Shown piece by piece: positions 8,684 to 18,594 of a DNA stretch of 64,000 nt. Within the stretch, counting starts at the first letter, position 1; each line of letters opens with the position of its first letter. The notes under the pieces were generated by a model, which was not told where the DNA came from, made no database searches, and saw only the letters and a program-made list of their open reading frames with translations. Origin of the DNA: Limnoglobus roseus (GTDB lineage Bacteria > Planctomycetota > Planctomycetia > Gemmatales > Gemmataceae); NCBI RefSeq assembly GCF_008254045.1, contig NZ_CP042425.1, forward strand, positions 3,348,001 through 3,412,000. The letters are read 5' to 3'. The position numbers and the translations under genes were made by a program.

Positions 8684-10093
8684 TCACGTCTCGTACACAA
8701 TCCGGCCGTGCTTGCTCGCGCGGCTGATGCGGTCGCTGGCGTACATGCCGGCGAGGACGAACTCGACGCACGACGCCCGCACTGCGTCGCTCTCGGCCGC
8801 GTTCACCTCGAACGCCTTGTCCCACGCTTTCGGCACCCGCTTCAGCCGCTTCGCGTACTCGGCACTCGGCAGCAAGTCGCCGACCTCGATCTTCACGCCC
8901 TTGCCGAAGACTTCGGCGATCTCGTCCAGCCCGTGCTTCTCGACGTACTCCTCGAACACCACCCGCACGGCGTCGGCGATGATCGCTTCCAAGACCTGCT
9001 TCTCGCTCATCTGGTTCGACCCCATCAAGTCGAGTTCGAGCTTGCCGAGGGATGAGGTAGGCAGGTGTCCGAGGTCGCTGATCCGCGGCACGGCCGGCTT
9101 CTCGCCGTGTTTCACGCCGCGCTGCCGGGCGCTGGCGACCATCGTGCGGTAGTTGGCCATGCTGAACCGGGCACTCACGCCGCTGGCGTGGTCCACGTAC
9201 TTCGACTTGCGGGCCGACACGCTGACCTGCTCGATGATCTCCTTCATGAAGTACGGCACGAAAACCGGGAACTCGCCGCCGAGGTCCATGCCGCTCTCGG
9301 CCTCAATGATCTCGATGCCGAGTTGCCGTTCGCGGGGGTAGTGCGTTTGAATCAGCGAGCCGATGCGGTCCTTCAACTGCGGGATGACCTTGCCCGATCG
9401 GTTGTACGTCGTCGGGTTGGCGCTGAAGAGGATCAGCACGTCGAGGTCGAACTGAATGGGATAGCCGCGGATCTGCACGTCGCGTTCTTCGAGGATGTTG
9501 AACAGGCCGACTTGGATGAGGTCGTCGAGTTCCGGGATCTCATTCATCGCGAAGATGGCCCGGTGCATCCGCGGGATGAGGCCGAAGTGCAGGGCGTCTT
9601 CCGCGCTCATGCTCGTGCCGCCGGCGAGCTTCGCCGGGTCGATTTCGCCGATGATGTCGGCGAACTTCGTGCCCGGCGCGAGGCGTTCCGCGTACCGCTC
9701 CTTGCGGTGCCACCACGCGATGGGCACTTGATCTTCCGGCGTGTTCGCGAGCAGGTCGCGGCCGACCTTGGTGATCGGGTGGTACGGGTCTTCATGAACC
9801 GGCGAGCCGGGAATGTTCAGGTAGGGAACGTACTCGTCGAGGAACCGCACGAGCGACCGCATGATGCGGCTCTTGGCCTGTCCCTTCTCGCCGAGAAAGA
9901 GCATGTCGTGCCCCGCCAGGATGGCGATGTTGATCTCTGGGATGACGGTGTCGTCGTAGCCGACGATGCCGGGGAAGAGTTCGTCGTTGGTCTTCATGGC
10001 CGTGAGGAAGTTGTCGCGGAGTTCGTTCTTCACGGTCTTCGACTGCCAGCCGGATTCGCGCAAGGCCTTCAACGTGTTCGGTCGCTCGCTCAC
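8684..10093 (-). CDS. MoxR / magnesium-chelatase-like AAA+ ATPase
   Basis: A 469-residue AAA+ protein. The Walker A motif is GEKGQAKS (near residue 77). The Walker B-like motif reads [10 protein letters not shown], with Asn-Glu in place of Asp-Glu, as in a subgroup of magnesium-chelatase-I-like proteins. A sensor region [20 protein letters not shown] follows. No chelatase D or H subunit is nearby, so a chaperone or remodelling role, as for MoxR, is more likely than chlorophyll synthesis. The GTG at 10093 is the best start: CAGGAG lies seven bases upstream and the conserved [15 protein letters not shown] follows directly. It is the first gene of a pair with the small downstream protein. Confidence 0.85.
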   Translation of the reverse strand: MSERPNTLKALRESGWQSKTVKNELRDNFLTAMKTNDELFPGIVGYDDTVIPEINIAILAGHDMLFLGEKGQAKSRIMRSLVRFLDEYVPYLNIPGSPVHEDPYHPITKVGRDLLANTPEDQVPIAWWHRKERYAERLAPGTKFADIIGEIDPAKLAGGTSMSAEDALHFGLIPRMHRAIFAMNEIPELDDLIQVGLFNILEERDVQIRGYPIQFDLDVLILFSANPTTYNRSGKVIPQLKDRIGSLIQTHYPRERQLGIEIIEAESGMDLGGEFPVFVPYFMKEIIEQVSVSARKSKYVDHASGVSARFSMANYRTMVASARQRGVKHGEKPAVPRISDLGHLPTSSLGKLELDLMGSNQMSEKQVLEAIIADAVRVVFEEYVEKHGLDEIAEVFGKGVKIEVGDLLPSAEYAKRLKRVPKAWDKAFEVNAAESDAVRASCVEFVLAGMYASDRISRASKHGRIVYET

Positions 10094-10138
10094 GGTGCCG
10101 CTCCTGGTGGGATGAATCCCCATTGTAGGCAGTGAGTC

Positions 10139-10168
10139 AAAGCCCACGCACGGCCGTGCGTGGGCTTT
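10139..10168. repeat. Perfect 30-bp palindrome with GCACGGCCGTGC core, copy 1
   Basis: A perfect self-complementary element, AAAGCCCAC followed by the core and its mirror. It lies between two divergent genes, so it cannot terminate either of them. Related elements occur at 13327-13356 and 48400-48422; it may be a REP-like repeat or a binding site. Confidence 0.75.
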
Positions 10169-10213
10169 TCATCAACAGAAGCTCTACGATGACAGCACCA
10201 CGGGAGATCCACC

Positions 10214-12259
10214 ATGAACCGCCTCGCGTCCGAATCGAGCCTGTACCTGCGGCAGCACAAGGGCAACCCGGTGGACTGGTTCCCGTGGGGGCCGGAGGCA
10301 CTCGCGAAGGCGAAGGAACTCGACCGGCCGATCTTCCTGAGCGTTGGCTACTCGGCGTGCCACTGGTGCCACGTCATGGAGCACGAGAGCTTCGAGGACG
10401 AGGCCACGGCGAAGGCCCTCAATGATCACTTCGTCAGCATCAAAGTGGACCGCGAGGAGCGCCCGGACCTCGATCAGATTTACATGACGGCTCACCATCT
10501 TTTGAACCGCGGCGAGGGTGGTGGGTGGCCATTGAGTGTGTTCCTCACGCCGGAGTTGACGCCGTTCTACGCGGGCACGTACTTCCCGCCGAAGGACATG
10601 TACGGCCGGCCGAGCTTCAAGCGGCTGCTCGCGAGTGTCGTCGAAGCCTGGAAGGACAAGCGCGAGCAACTCGGTGAGGTCGGCAAGCAGGTCGCCGAAG
10701 CCCTGCAAGCCACCGGCAACCCGGAACCGGGCGACGGGGCACTGACGCCGGCCATTCTCGACAACGCGGCGAAAGTGTTGCGGCGGTCGTTCGACCCGAC
10801 GCACGGCGGCTTCGGTAGCGCCCCGAAGTTCCCTCACCCACTGGAACTCCGCGTGCTGTTGCGGGCGAACGCCCGGTTCGGTGACGGCTCGGCCCTGCAC
10901 GCCGCCCGGCTGACGCTCGACAAGATGGCCCGCGGCGGGATGTACGATCAAATCGGCGGCGGGTTCGCCCGGTACAGTGTCGACGAGCGCTGGCTGGTGC
11001 CGCACTTCGAGAAGATGCTCTACGATAACGCCCTGCTGCCGCCGGGGTACGTCGAGGCGTTCCAGCAGACGGGCGACCCGTTCTACGAGCAGATCGCCCG
11101 CGAAACACTGGACTACGTGCTGCGCGAGATGACCTCGCCGGCCGGCGGCTTCTACAGCACGCTCGACGCCGACAGCGAGGGCGAAGAGGGGAAGTTCTAC
11201 GTCTGGAGCTTGAAGGAAGTCGAAGCGATCCTCGGCGACGAGTTGGCGGAACTCGCCACGCGGGTGTACGGCATCACGTCGGACGGCAACTTCGAGGGGC
11301 ACAACATCCTGTTCCGCTCGAAGACTGACGAGCAGGACGCGAAGCTGAACAACCTCTCGCTGCCGGCGTTCCGCCAGAAGCTGGCGGCGATCAAAGCGAA
11401 GCTCTACGCCGAACGGGCGAAGCGGGTCTGGCCGGGCCGCGACGAGAAGATTCTGACGGCGTGGAACGCGCTGATGATCTCAGCATTCGCGCGGGCCGGG
11501 GCAATCCTCAGCGAGCCGAAGTACGTGGCCGCGGCCGTGACGGCGGCGGAGTACGTGCTCACGAAATTGCGTTCTGCCGACGGCCGCCTGTACCGTACCT
11601 GCGGCGTCGATTCGCCGGCGAAGTTGGCCGGCTACCTCGAAGACTACGCCTACCTCGCGGATGCGCTGGTGACGCTGTACGAGGCCACGTTCGAGCTGCG
11701 GTGGCTGGACACGGCCGCCGAGTTGTGCGACACGATGCTGGAACACTTCGCCGACCCAGTCGGCGGGTTCTTCTTTACTGCGGACGACCACGAGGAACTG
11801 ATCGCCCGCACGAAGGACCTGCAAGACGGGGCCACGCCGTCTGGCAACGCCGTCGCCGCGACGGCCCTCCTGCGGTTGTCGAAGTTGATTTCCGCCGACG
11901 ACTACCGGGAGGCCGCCTTCCGCACGCTGACCGTGTACCGCAACTTGATGGCCGACAGCCCGTCGGCCGCGGGGCAGCTGCTGATCGCCCTCGACCTGTA
12001 CCTCGGACCCACCCGCGAGATCGCCGTGATCGGGAAGGCGAACGATCCCGACACCGTACGGGTACTGATGTTCCTTCGCGCGAAATTCCGGCCGAATCAA
12101 GTGATCGCCTTCCACGACCCGACCGCCGGCGCGAGCGAAATGGCCTTGCTCCGGGATCGGCCGATGATCGACGACACGGTGACGGTCTACGTCTGCGAGA
12201 ACTTCGTCTGCACCACCCCGCTCGTCGGCGTCGCCGCGATCGAACAACAGTTCGCGTGA
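10214..12259 (+). CDS. YyaL-type thioredoxin-domain protein (DUF255 / spermatogenesis-associated protein 20-like)
   Basis: A 681-residue cytoplasmic protein of the usual family length. Residues 1-165 or so form the DUF255 thioredoxin-like domain, with [18 protein letters not shown] and the CHWC redox-like motif in [14 protein letters not shown]. The remainder is an all-alpha toroid of the type seen in N-acylglucosamine 2-epimerases, with [26 protein letters not shown] and [12 protein letters not shown] as family signatures. The molecular function of this widely conserved family is not established. The ATG at 10214 starts the conserved N-terminus. The esterase gene follows after 59 bases. Confidence 0.92.
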   Translation: MNRLASESSLYLRQHKGNPVDWFPWGPEALAKAKELDRPIFLSVGYSACHWCHVMEHESFEDEATAKALNDHFVSIKVDREERPDLDQIYMTAHHLLNRGEGGGWPLSVFLTPELTPFYAGTYFPPKDMYGRPSFKRLLASVVEAWKDKREQLGEVGKQVAEALQATGNPEPGDGALTPAILDNAAKVLRRSFDPTHGGFGSAPKFPHPLELRVLLRANARFGDGSALHAARLTLDKMARGGMYDQIGGGFARYSVDERWLVPHFEKMLYDNALLPPGYVEAFQQTGDPFYEQIARETLDYVLREMTSPAGGFYSTLDADSEGEEGKFYVWSLKEVEAILGDELAELATRVYGITSDGNFEGHNILFRSKTDEQDAKLNNLSLPAFRQKLAAIKAKLYAERAKRVWPGRDEKILTAWNALMISAFARAGAILSEPKYVAAAVTAAEYVLTKLRSADGRLYRTCGVDSPAKLAGYLEDYAYLADALVTLYEATFELRWLDTAAELCDTMLEHFADPVGGFFFTADDHEELIARTKDLQDGATPSGNAVAATALLRLSKLISADDYREAAFRTLTVYRNLMADSPSAAGQLLIALDLYLGPTREIAVIGKANDPDTVRVLMFLRAKFRPNQVIAFHDPTAGASEMALLRDRPMIDDTVTVYVCENFVCTTPLVGVAAIEQQFA

Positions 12260-12318
12260 CCCCACGGCCGCGGGCGAGTATCCTGACCTTCCCCCTTCCT
12301 CTCACGGAGATCGTGTTG

Positions 12319-13314
12319 ATGTTTCGCACGTTCCTTTCCTGCGTCGCGCTCGGCCTCGGCGTGACGGTCGCCCTGGCCCAAGCCGAGAAGCCACAGGCCC
12401 CGAAAAAGGCCGCCGAGCCGGAGAAGAAAGCCCCGCCGGCACGGCCGACGCCGACGGCCGCCGACGTGGCATACGGCCCCCACGTTCGGCAGAAGTTCGA
12501 CTTCTGGCAGGCCAAGTCGGACAAGCCGACGCCGCTGGTCTTGCTCATTCACGGTGGCGGCTGGGTGAACGGCGACAAGACCGGGTACGGCACCGGCGCG
12601 ATCAAGCCCCTTCTCGACGCGGGCATCTCCGTGGTCGCCGTCAACTACCGGTTCATTGCCCAGGCGATGGAAGAGAAGGTCGAACCGCCAGTGAAGGCCC
12701 CGCTACACGACGCCGCGCGTGCCCTGCAAACGCTGCGGTCGAAGGCGAAGGAGTGGAATCTCGACAAGGCCCGCGTCGGCGCGACGGGCGGGTCGGCTGG
12801 GGCGTGTACGTCCTTGTGGCTGGCCTTCCACGACGACCTCGCCGACCCGAAGAGTAGCGATCCCGTTGCACGCGAATCGACCCGCCTGACGTGTGCGGCC
12901 GTCAGCGGCGCGCAAACGTCGCTGGACCCGAAGCAACTCCGCGAGTGGATGCCGAACGCGAACTACGCCGGGCACGCCTTCGGCTTTGCCGAGAAGGGGC
13001 GGACGCGGCCGGAGGAGTTCAAGTTGGCCCTGGAGAACCGCGACAAAATCATGCCGTGGATCAAGGAGTATTCGCCGATCGAACTGGTGACGAAGGACGA
13101 CGCGCCGGTGCTGCTGACCTACGGCAAGCCGGACGTGCCGGTCGAGGTCGGTCAGTCCCCGAAGGATGCGACGCACTTCGCGATCTACGGCGTGAAGTTG
13201 GCCGAGGTGATGAAGGCGGCCGGCGTCGAAGCGGAGGTGTCGTACCCCGGTGCGGAGTCGAAGAAGTACAAGAACGTCAACGATTTCTTCATCCAGAAGT
13301 TGACCGCGAAGTGA
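12319..13314 (+). CDS. Secreted alpha/beta hydrolase (esterase/lipase-like)
   Basis: A 331-residue protein with a signal peptide (MFRTFLSCVALGLGVTVALA) and an Ala/Pro/Lys-rich linker to about residue 50, followed by an alpha/beta-hydrolase fold. The oxyanion-hole motif LLIHGGGWVNGDK and the nucleophile elbow TGGSAGACTS are clear, and the late Asp in TYGKPDVPVE is a likely catalytic acid. It resembles the BD-FAE-like esterases common in Planctomycetes. The substrate is unknown. The ATG at 12319 is chosen because it begins the signal peptide; CGGAGA lies about 12 bases upstream. Confidence 0.88.
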   Translation: MFRTFLSCVALGLGVTVALAQAEKPQAPKKAAEPEKKAPPARPTPTAADVAYGPHVRQKFDFWQAKSDKPTPLVLLIHGGGWVNGDKTGYGTGAIKPLLDAGISVVAVNYRFIAQAMEEKVEPPVKAPLHDAARALQTLRSKAKEWNLDKARVGATGGSAGACTSLWLAFHDDLADPKSSDPVARESTRLTCAAVSGAQTSLDPKQLREWMPNANYAGHAFGFAEKGRTRPEEFKLALENRDKIMPWIKEYSPIELVTKDDAPVLLTYGKPDVPVEVGQSPKDATHFAIYGVKLAEVMKAAGVEAEVSYPGAESKKYKNVNDFFIQKLTAK

Positions 13315-13326
13315 GTGTAGAGACTA

Positions 13327-13356
13327 AAAGCCCAGGCACGGCCGTGCCTGGGCTTT
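13327..13356. terminator. Perfect 30-bp palindrome with GCACGGCCGTGC core, copy 2, between convergent genes
   Basis: The same architecture as the element at 10139: AAAGCCC arms around the CACGGCCGTG core. It lies between two convergent stop codons and ends in CTTT on both strands, so here it can act as a bidirectional terminator. Confidence 0.7.
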
Positions 13357-13363
13357 CGCCCAC

Positions 13364-14944
13364 TTATGCCACCCGCCGACGGCTGAATCGCTCTCCCGCA
13401 GGTGGAAGAATTTCGGGCAGGATCAACCCCGCCGTGACCGCCACCCGCTGCCCGCCTTCGCCCACCCCTTCGAGTTCCGCCCGTAGCCGCCCCGTCAACC
13501 GGGCTTCAATCTCGGTCCGCATCACGTCGCACTCGCGCTCGTCCGGTTCCTCGTTCGTCATCAGCCGCGGCCCCGGCGAGAGGAGCAGTTGCGCCAGGGC
13601 GTTCGCCTCCCGCGGCCGGTCGGCGTGGTAGAACACCTCCCGCAGCCCCGCCTCGGCGAACGGCCGCAGTCGCGGCACCAGTGACATTGCGGTGTCACTT
13701 CCCACGGCGTCCAGGCTTCGCAGCAGAGGCGCCAGCGATACCACCCCGCTCGCGTCGTCGATCAGGTCGATGGGGAAGCCTTCCGCCACTAGACGAACGG
13801 CCTCATCCCACACGGCGGCCAGAAGCGGCCGCACGGCGAGCTTCGGGGCGTTGTCCACGACGACCGGCGTGAACCCGGCCGCCGCGAGTACGCCCGCGAC
13901 CGACGCCGATGCGGCCCCGCCGGTCAGTTCTACGGCCGTCGATTCGGCGAGCACCGGGAAGCCGACGCGGACCGCCTGCCGGTACGGTGCCAGCGTGGCC
14001 CGCACGATCGCGAGCGGCTCGGCCGATTCACTCTCCAACACGAGCTTTGCCGGGCCGGTCGTGCGAACCCGACCGCGGGCTTGCTCCAGTTCCAACGGCG
14101 TGGCCCGGCCACGAGCCCACGGTTCGGCCAGCCGTTCGTGGACTGCGGCGGGATAATTCGTGACGACCGTGCCGCCGCGGAGGGCGTACTCGGCCGCGAA
14201 CGGCACCGCCTGCGGACAGTTCCGCAGTTCGATGACTGTGCCGTCGCACGGGGAATGGGTGCGAACATCGCCCGTGCCGACGCGGCGGATTTTGAGGAAC
14301 GCCGCCAACTCTTCCGCATCGAGTCGCAGCGTTCGCCGCCAGCCGAACCAGGGCTGCCGCCGCTTGCGGGGGCGGTCTTCGAGGCGGTCCAGGAACGTCC
14401 GCAGTTCGACCTTCGCCCGCCGTCGACAAAAGGCGTGATCGACTAACCCCGCCGCCTTCGCCTCGCGGGCCGTCAGCGTGCCGATGGAATCGCGGCCGAT
14501 GAGGTTCCGCAACCGTGCCGTGCCGCCCCAACAGGGCGATTCGCCGTGGCTCAGAGTCGCGTCTGGCGTGGCGACCGCGAGACGGTAATCGCACGCCAAC
14601 GCTAGTTCCAACCCGGCCGCGTGGCAGGGGCCGTCGATGAACGCGAGCGTGGGAATCGGCAACTCGGCGAGTTGCTTCAGCACGCGGCGGCCGGCCGTCG
14701 CGTACTCGTGGGCGTCGGCTTCCGTGGCGAACACTTCTGGTTCGAAGCCCGTGCAGAAGGCCGTCGGCCTCGCACTGCGGACGACGAGGATTTCGAGAAA
14801 CGGGTTGGTGCGCACAATTTCGACGGCCTGGCCGACCTCGGCGATTCTCGCCGCGTTCAGCCGCGTGCCGGGGCAGTTCAGCCAGAGGGTCGCGACGCGG
14901 TTCGCGGCTTCGACCCAGACGGTATCGGTCTCGAAGAGCATCAT
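13364..14944 (-). CDS. Enoyl-CoA hydratase/isomerase-family protein with a C-terminal HCDH-like region
   Basis: A 526-residue protein. The N-terminal 200 residues are a crotonase fold: TAFCTGFEPEVF forms one oxyanion-hole segment, GPCHAAGLELALACDYRLA the second, and SPCWGGTARL and LTAREAKAAGLVDHAF are the later family motifs. Residues from about 350 resemble part of a 3-hydroxyacyl-CoA dehydrogenase (ELTGGAASASVAGVLAAAGF, then LLAAVWDEAVRLVAEG), but no intact dinucleotide-binding glycine motif is seen. It may be a degenerate FadB-like fusion rather than an active bifunctional enzyme. Two adjacent ATG codons (14944 and 14941) start the conserved domain. It is divergent from the S46 peptidase gene. 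Confidence 0.8.
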   Translation of the reverse strand: MMLFETDTVWVEAANRVATLWLNCPGTRLNAARIAEVGQAVEIVRTNPFLEILVVRSARPTAFCTGFEPEVFATEADAHEYATAGRRVLKQLAELPIPTLAFIDGPCHAAGLELALACDYRLAVATPDATLSHGESPCWGGTARLRNLIGRDSIGTLTAREAKAAGLVDHAFCRRRAKVELRTFLDRLEDRPRKRRQPWFGWRRTLRLDAEELAAFLKIRRVGTGDVRTHSPCDGTVIELRNCPQAVPFAAEYALRGGTVVTNYPAAVHERLAEPWARGRATPLELEQARGRVRTTGPAKLVLESESAEPLAIVRATLAPYRQAVRVGFPVLAESTAVELTGGAASASVAGVLAAAGFTPVVVDNAPKLAVRPLLAAVWDEAVRLVAEGFPIDLIDDASGVVSLAPLLRSLDAVGSDTAMSLVPRLRPFAEAGLREVFYHADRPREANALAQLLLSPGPRLMTNEEPDERECDVMRTEIEARLTGRLRAELEGVGEGGQRVAVTAGLILPEILPPAGERFSRRRVA

Positions 14945-15092
14945 CGGCAATCGTCGCGGATTTCGGGCGGTCGCGTCAAGCCCATGTCGCGGGCCGGCGG
15001 ACCGCCGCGGTTCGCGCGGCCTTCCCCCCGCTTCCCGCCTATAACTCCCTCTCGGCTCGCGGAGGACCGCGGCACATCTCGAAGGAGAACGT

Positions 15093-17177
15093 ATGCGTTT
15101 CCGTGCTCGCATTCTGGCGGCGGCCGTCGCCGTAACGGGGTTCACCATGACATCACCGCCGGCCAGCGCCGACGAGGGCATGTGGCTGTTCAACAACGTG
15201 CCGAAGAAGCTCCTCAAGGAGAAGTACAACTTCGAGCCGACGGACGCCTGGCTGGACCACCTCCAGAAGGCCAGCGTGCGGTTCAACAGCGGCGGGTCCG
15301 GTAGCTTCGTGTCGGCCACCGGCCTCGTGATGACCAACCACCACGTCGGGGCCGACGACCTGCAAAAGCTGTCCACGAAGGAGAAGGACTACCTGAAGGA
15401 AGGCTTCCAGGCGAAGACGGCGGCCGAAGAGATCAAGTGCAAGGCGCTGGAGTTGAACTGCCTCCAGTCGATCAAGGACGTGACCGCCGAGGTGAACGCG
15501 GCGGTGAAGGAAGGCTTGCCGCCGGCCGAGGCGTTCAAGGCCCGGCAGGGGAAGATCGCCGAGCTTGAGAAGGCGAACGCCGACGAGGCGAAGGGCGTGC
15601 GGGCGGACGTGGTCACGCTGTACGCCGGCGGGGCGTACCACCTGTACACGTACAAGAAGTACACCGACATCCGCCTCGTGTTCGCCCCGGAGAAGGCGAT
15701 CGCGTTCTTCGGCGGCGACCCGGATAATTTCGAGTACCCGCGGTACGACCTCGACATGTGCTTCTTCCGCGTCTACGAGGACGGCAAGCCGATCAAGCCC
15801 GAGCACTACCTGAAGTGGAGCGAGGCCGGCAGCAAGGACGGCGAACTGACGTTCGTCTCCGGCCACCCCGGCCGCACGAACCGGCAGAATACCGTGGCCG
15901 AACTCGAATACCTCCGCGACACCGGCTACCCGTACCTGATGCAGCGGCTCAACCGGCTCGAAGTCCTGCTCGGCGCGTGGGTCGCCCGCAGTGAGGCGAA
16001 CCGGCAGGAGGGCGAGGACGATCTGTTCGGCATCCAGAACAGCCGCAAGGCCCGCATCGGCGGTCTCGGCGGGTTGCTCGATCCGCAGATCATGGCCCGC
16101 AAGGCGGCCGAAGAGAAGCGGCTGCGGGACTTCATCGCGGCCAACGCGGACAAGGTTCCCGCGGACGCGGCGAAGGCGTTCGACGTCATCGCCGCCGGGC
16201 AGAAGAAGCGGGTCGAGTACATCAAGGAAATGACGCTCCTCGAAGGCGGGGCCGCGTTCAACAGCCACCTGTTCAGCCTCGCCCGGACGCTGGTGCGGTA
16301 CACGGACGAAAAGGGCAAGCCGGCCGGCGAGCGACTGCCGGAGTTCGGCGAGGCCCGACTGGGTTCCTTGAAACAACAGCTCTTTTCAGACGAACCGATC
16401 TCCAACGACCTGGAACTACTCAAACTCGCCGACGGCCTGACGCTGTTGGCGACGACGTTCGGGGCCGACCACGAACTCGTGAAGCAAGTCCTCGCCGGCA
16501 AGTCGCCACGGGAGCGGGCTTACGACCTCGTCAGCGGCACGAAGTTGAAGGACGTGCCCGTTCGCAAGGCGATGTTCGAGGGCGGGGCCGACGCGGCCGA
16601 CCCGATGATCGCGCTGGCGAAACTCGTGGACGGCCCGGCCCGTGCCATCCGCAAGAAGGTCGAAACCGAGATCGACGAACCCCGGCGGCAGGCGTACTCG
16701 GCCCTCGCAAAAGCCCGGTTTGCGATGGACGGCACCGGCAACTACCCCGACGCGACGTTCACCCTGCGGCTGGCGTTCGGCCAGGTGAAGGGGTACAAGG
16801 AAGACGGCAAGGACGTGCCGCCGTTCACGACGATGGCCGGCCTGTACGAGCGGAGCAAGCAGCAGGAGAACAAGTACCCGTTCGAACTGCCGAAGCGGTG
16901 GGAGGATAAGAAGTCGGCCCTCGACCTGAAGACGCCGTTCAACTTCGTAAGCACGGCCGACATTATCGGCGGCAACAGCGGCAGCCCGGTGGTGAACGCG
17001 AAGGGCGAAGTCGTGGGCCTGATCTTCGACGGCAACATTCAATCGCTGGTGCTGGACTTCGTCTACGACCAGACGGTGGCACGGGCCGTGAGCGTGGACA
17101 GCCGGGCGATGATCGAGGCGATGCGGAAGGTTTACGACGCCACGTGGCTGGCGGATGAATTGCAGGGGAAGAAGTAA
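15093..17177 (+). CDS. S46-family serine peptidase (dipeptidyl-peptidase 7/11-like)
   Basis: A 694-residue secreted peptidase with a signal peptide ending near ASA (residues 1-26). The start of the mature domain, DEGMWLFNNVP, is typical of S46. The chymotrypsin-like catalytic His lies in MTNHHVG (His83/84), and the nucleophile is Ser629 in IGGNSGSPVVN. The S46 exopeptidases release dipeptides from the N-terminus of peptides in the periplasm of Bacteroidetes and related bacteria. The Asp-or-Gly residue near the active Ser that sets specificity is not assigned here. GAAGGAG lies seven bases before the ATG. A decayed copy of the last 60 codons occurs downstream of gnd. Confidence 0.92.
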   Translation: MRFRARILAAAVAVTGFTMTSPPASADEGMWLFNNVPKKLLKEKYNFEPTDAWLDHLQKASVRFNSGGSGSFVSATGLVMTNHHVGADDLQKLSTKEKDYLKEGFQAKTAAEEIKCKALELNCLQSIKDVTAEVNAAVKEGLPPAEAFKARQGKIAELEKANADEAKGVRADVVTLYAGGAYHLYTYKKYTDIRLVFAPEKAIAFFGGDPDNFEYPRYDLDMCFFRVYEDGKPIKPEHYLKWSEAGSKDGELTFVSGHPGRTNRQNTVAELEYLRDTGYPYLMQRLNRLEVLLGAWVARSEANRQEGEDDLFGIQNSRKARIGGLGGLLDPQIMARKAAEEKRLRDFIAANADKVPADAAKAFDVIAAGQKKRVEYIKEMTLLEGGAAFNSHLFSLARTLVRYTDEKGKPAGERLPEFGEARLGSLKQQLFSDEPISNDLELLKLADGLTLLATTFGADHELVKQVLAGKSPRERAYDLVSGTKLKDVPVRKAMFEGGADAADPMIALAKLVDGPARAIRKKVETEIDEPRRQAYSALAKARFAMDGTGNYPDATFTLRLAFGQVKGYKEDGKDVPPFTTMAGLYERSKQQENKYPFELPKRWEDKKSALDLKTPFNFVSTADIIGGNSGSPVVNAKGEVVGLIFDGNIQSLVLDFVYDQTVARAVSVDSRAMIEAMRKVYDATWLADELQGKK

Positions 17178-17185
17178 CGGGGTGA

Positions 17186-17210
17186 GAACCGCCGGGACGA
17201 CCGGCGGTTC
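17186..17210 (+). other. Hairpin after the S46 peptidase gene
   Basis: A 10-bp perfect stem (GAACCGCCGG and its complement) with a GACGA loop directly after the stop codon, with no T-tract. It may protect the mRNA end ahead of the stronger terminator 18 bases further on. Confidence 0.45.
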
Positions 17211-17227
17211 GTTCGATCTCATTCGGC

Positions 17228-17268
17228 GGGCGGCCGGGCTTCGTGGCGAGGCCCGGCCGCCCGTTTTT
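17228..17268 (+). terminator. Rho-independent terminator of the S46 peptidase gene
   Basis: A perfect 12-bp GC-rich stem (GGGCGGCCGGGC and its complement) with an 11-base loop, followed by GTTTTT. The T-tract overlaps the stop of the convergent gnd gene. Confidence 0.85.
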
Positions 17269-18283
17269 ACTTGGCCGGCTTTTCGTGGTGGCCGCCGAAC
17301 TCCGACCGCATGGCCGACACGATCTTGTCGGCGAACTCGGCCTCGCCGCGGGAACTGAACCGCTCGTACAGGGCCGTCGTTAAAACGTGCGCCGGGACGC
17401 CGGTGTCGACCGCCGCCTGGACCGTCCACCGACCCTCGCCGGAGTCCGACACGCGGCCGGCGAAGTTGCTCAGGTTCGGGCTTTGACTGAGTGCGTGGGC
17501 CGTCAGGTCCAACAACCACGACGCCACGACGCTCCCCCGCCGCCAGACTTCCGTCACGGCGGCCACGTCGAAGTCGTACTGGTACTGTTCCGGGTTCCGC
17601 AACGGCGTCGTCTCGGCGTCGTGCGTCTGCTCGCGCTTGCCGACGTTGGCGTGCTTGAGGATGGCCAACCCCTCGGCGTAGGCGGCCATCAGGCCGTACT
17701 CGATGCCGTTGTGGACCATCTTGACGAAGTGCCCCGCCCCGGACGGCCCGCAGTGGAGGTAGCCCCGCTCGGCTGGCGAGGGGGCGCCGGACTTGTCCGC
17801 CGTCCGAACCGCCGTGTCGAACCCCGGGGCGAGGGTGGCAAAGATCGGGTCCAGCCGCTTCACGGCGGTGGTGTCGCCGCCGATCATCAGGCAATACCCG
17901 CGGTCCTTCCCGAACACGCCGCCGCTGGTGCCGACGTCGAGGTAGTGCAGGCCCTTCGCGGCCAGTTCTTTCGCCCGGCGGATGTCGTCGACGTAGTACG
18001 AGTTGCCGCCGTCGATCACCACATCGTCCGGGGCGAGAAGGGGGACCAACTCGGCGAGGGTCGCGTCCACCACGCCGGCCGGGACCATCACCCAGATGGC
18101 CCGCGGTGTGTCCAGCTTGCTCACGAACTCGGCGAGCGAGTTGGCCCCGGTCGCGCCGCCGGCGGCGGACCGGGCTACCGCCTCGGCCGACCGGTCGTGG
18201 ACGACGCACTTGTGCCCGTCCCGCATCAGCCGCTCGACCATGTTTCCGCCCATTCGCCCGAGGCCGATCATTCCGAGTTGCAT
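17267..18283 (-). CDS. gnd: 6-phosphogluconate dehydrogenase, decarboxylating (short GntZ/YqeC type)
   Basis: A 338-residue NAD(P)-dependent enzyme that oxidatively decarboxylates 6-phosphogluconate to ribulose 5-phosphate. The Rossmann motif MQLGMIGLGRMGGNMVERL is at the N-terminus, VIDGGNSYY is the conserved substrate loop, DVGTSGGVFG contains the 3-hydroxyacid-dehydrogenase signature, and GHFVKMVHNGIEYGLM carries the catalytic Lys and the HNGIEY motif. The length matches the short form of the family rather than the 470-residue form. The ATG at 18283 follows AGGGGAGGG and begins the Rossmann strand. Its upstream region is occupied by the decayed S46 fragment. Confidence 0.95.
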   Translation of the reverse strand: MQLGMIGLGRMGGNMVERLMRDGHKCVVHDRSAEAVARSAAGGATGANSLAEFVSKLDTPRAIWVMVPAGVVDATLAELVPLLAPDDVVIDGGNSYYVDDIRRAKELAAKGLHYLDVGTSGGVFGKDRGYCLMIGGDTTAVKRLDPIFATLAPGFDTAVRTADKSGAPSPAERGYLHCGPSGAGHFVKMVHNGIEYGLMAAYAEGLAILKHANVGKREQTHDAETTPLRNPEQYQYDFDVAAVTEVWRRGSVVASWLLDLTAHALSQSPNLSNFAGRVSDSGEGRWTVQAAVDTGVPAHVLTTALYERFSSRGEAEFADKIVSAMRSEFGGHHEKPAK

Positions 18284-18325
18284 GTCAACCCTCCCCTGAG
18301 ATGTGAATGAATTGTCCCGGGGGAT

Positions 18326-18501
18326 ATGGTACGCGAACGGCGAGGCGGTGGGTCTGATCTTCGACGGCAACGTCCAATTGCTGGTGCTCGACTTCGTCTA
18401 CGAGCGAGAGATCGCTCACGCCGTGAGTGTGGACACGCCGGGCGATGCTGAAGGTCTACGACGTCGTGCGATTGGCGGATGAATCGTAAGGGAAAAAGTA
18501 G
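18326..18501 (+). pseudogene. Decayed 3' end of an S46 peptidase gene
   Basis: These 176 bases align with the last 60 codons of the S46 peptidase gene (from about 16998 to 17177). The reading GEAVGLIFDGN then LVLDFVYE and AVSVD mirrors GEVVGLIFDGN, LVLDFVYD and AVSVD of the intact gene. Relative to it there is a one-base insertion after GTGGAC, a 12-base deletion, and a premature TAA, so it cannot be functional. The gnd gene now sits between the intact gene and this remnant, which suggests an old tandem duplication with loss of most of one copy, or a rearrangement that placed gnd between them. Confidence 0.85.
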
Positions 18502-18535
18502 GAGCACCTTGTGATTCAGGCAGAGATTCCTCTGC

Positions 18536-18572
18536 ACCAGATAGGCTGAAACAGCCTATCTGGTGTTTTTTT
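18536..18572 (+). terminator. Strong rho-independent terminator upstream of the AbiE operon
   Basis: A perfect 13-bp stem (ACCAGATAGGCTG and its complement) with an AAA loop, followed by G and seven T residues. It reads on the + strand and isolates the toxin-antitoxin promoter from upstream transcription. Confidence 0.88.
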
Positions 18573-18594
18573 CCAATCAAGTCCATTTTGTATC

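Noticed and set aside
8684..10093. Magnesium chelatase for chlorophyll or cobalamin synthesis
   Set aside because: No D or H subunit genes are nearby and the Walker B Asp is replaced; a MoxR-like role is more likely.
13364..14944. Complete FadB-type bifunctional fatty-acid oxidation protein
   Set aside because: The length is about 525 residues instead of over 700, and the NAD-binding glycine motif of the dehydrogenase part is not seen.
17267..18370. Upstream start for gnd that would add 29 residues
   Set aside because: The extra codons are the antisense reading of the S46 remnant, and the Rossmann motif with a good ribosome binding site starts at 18283.
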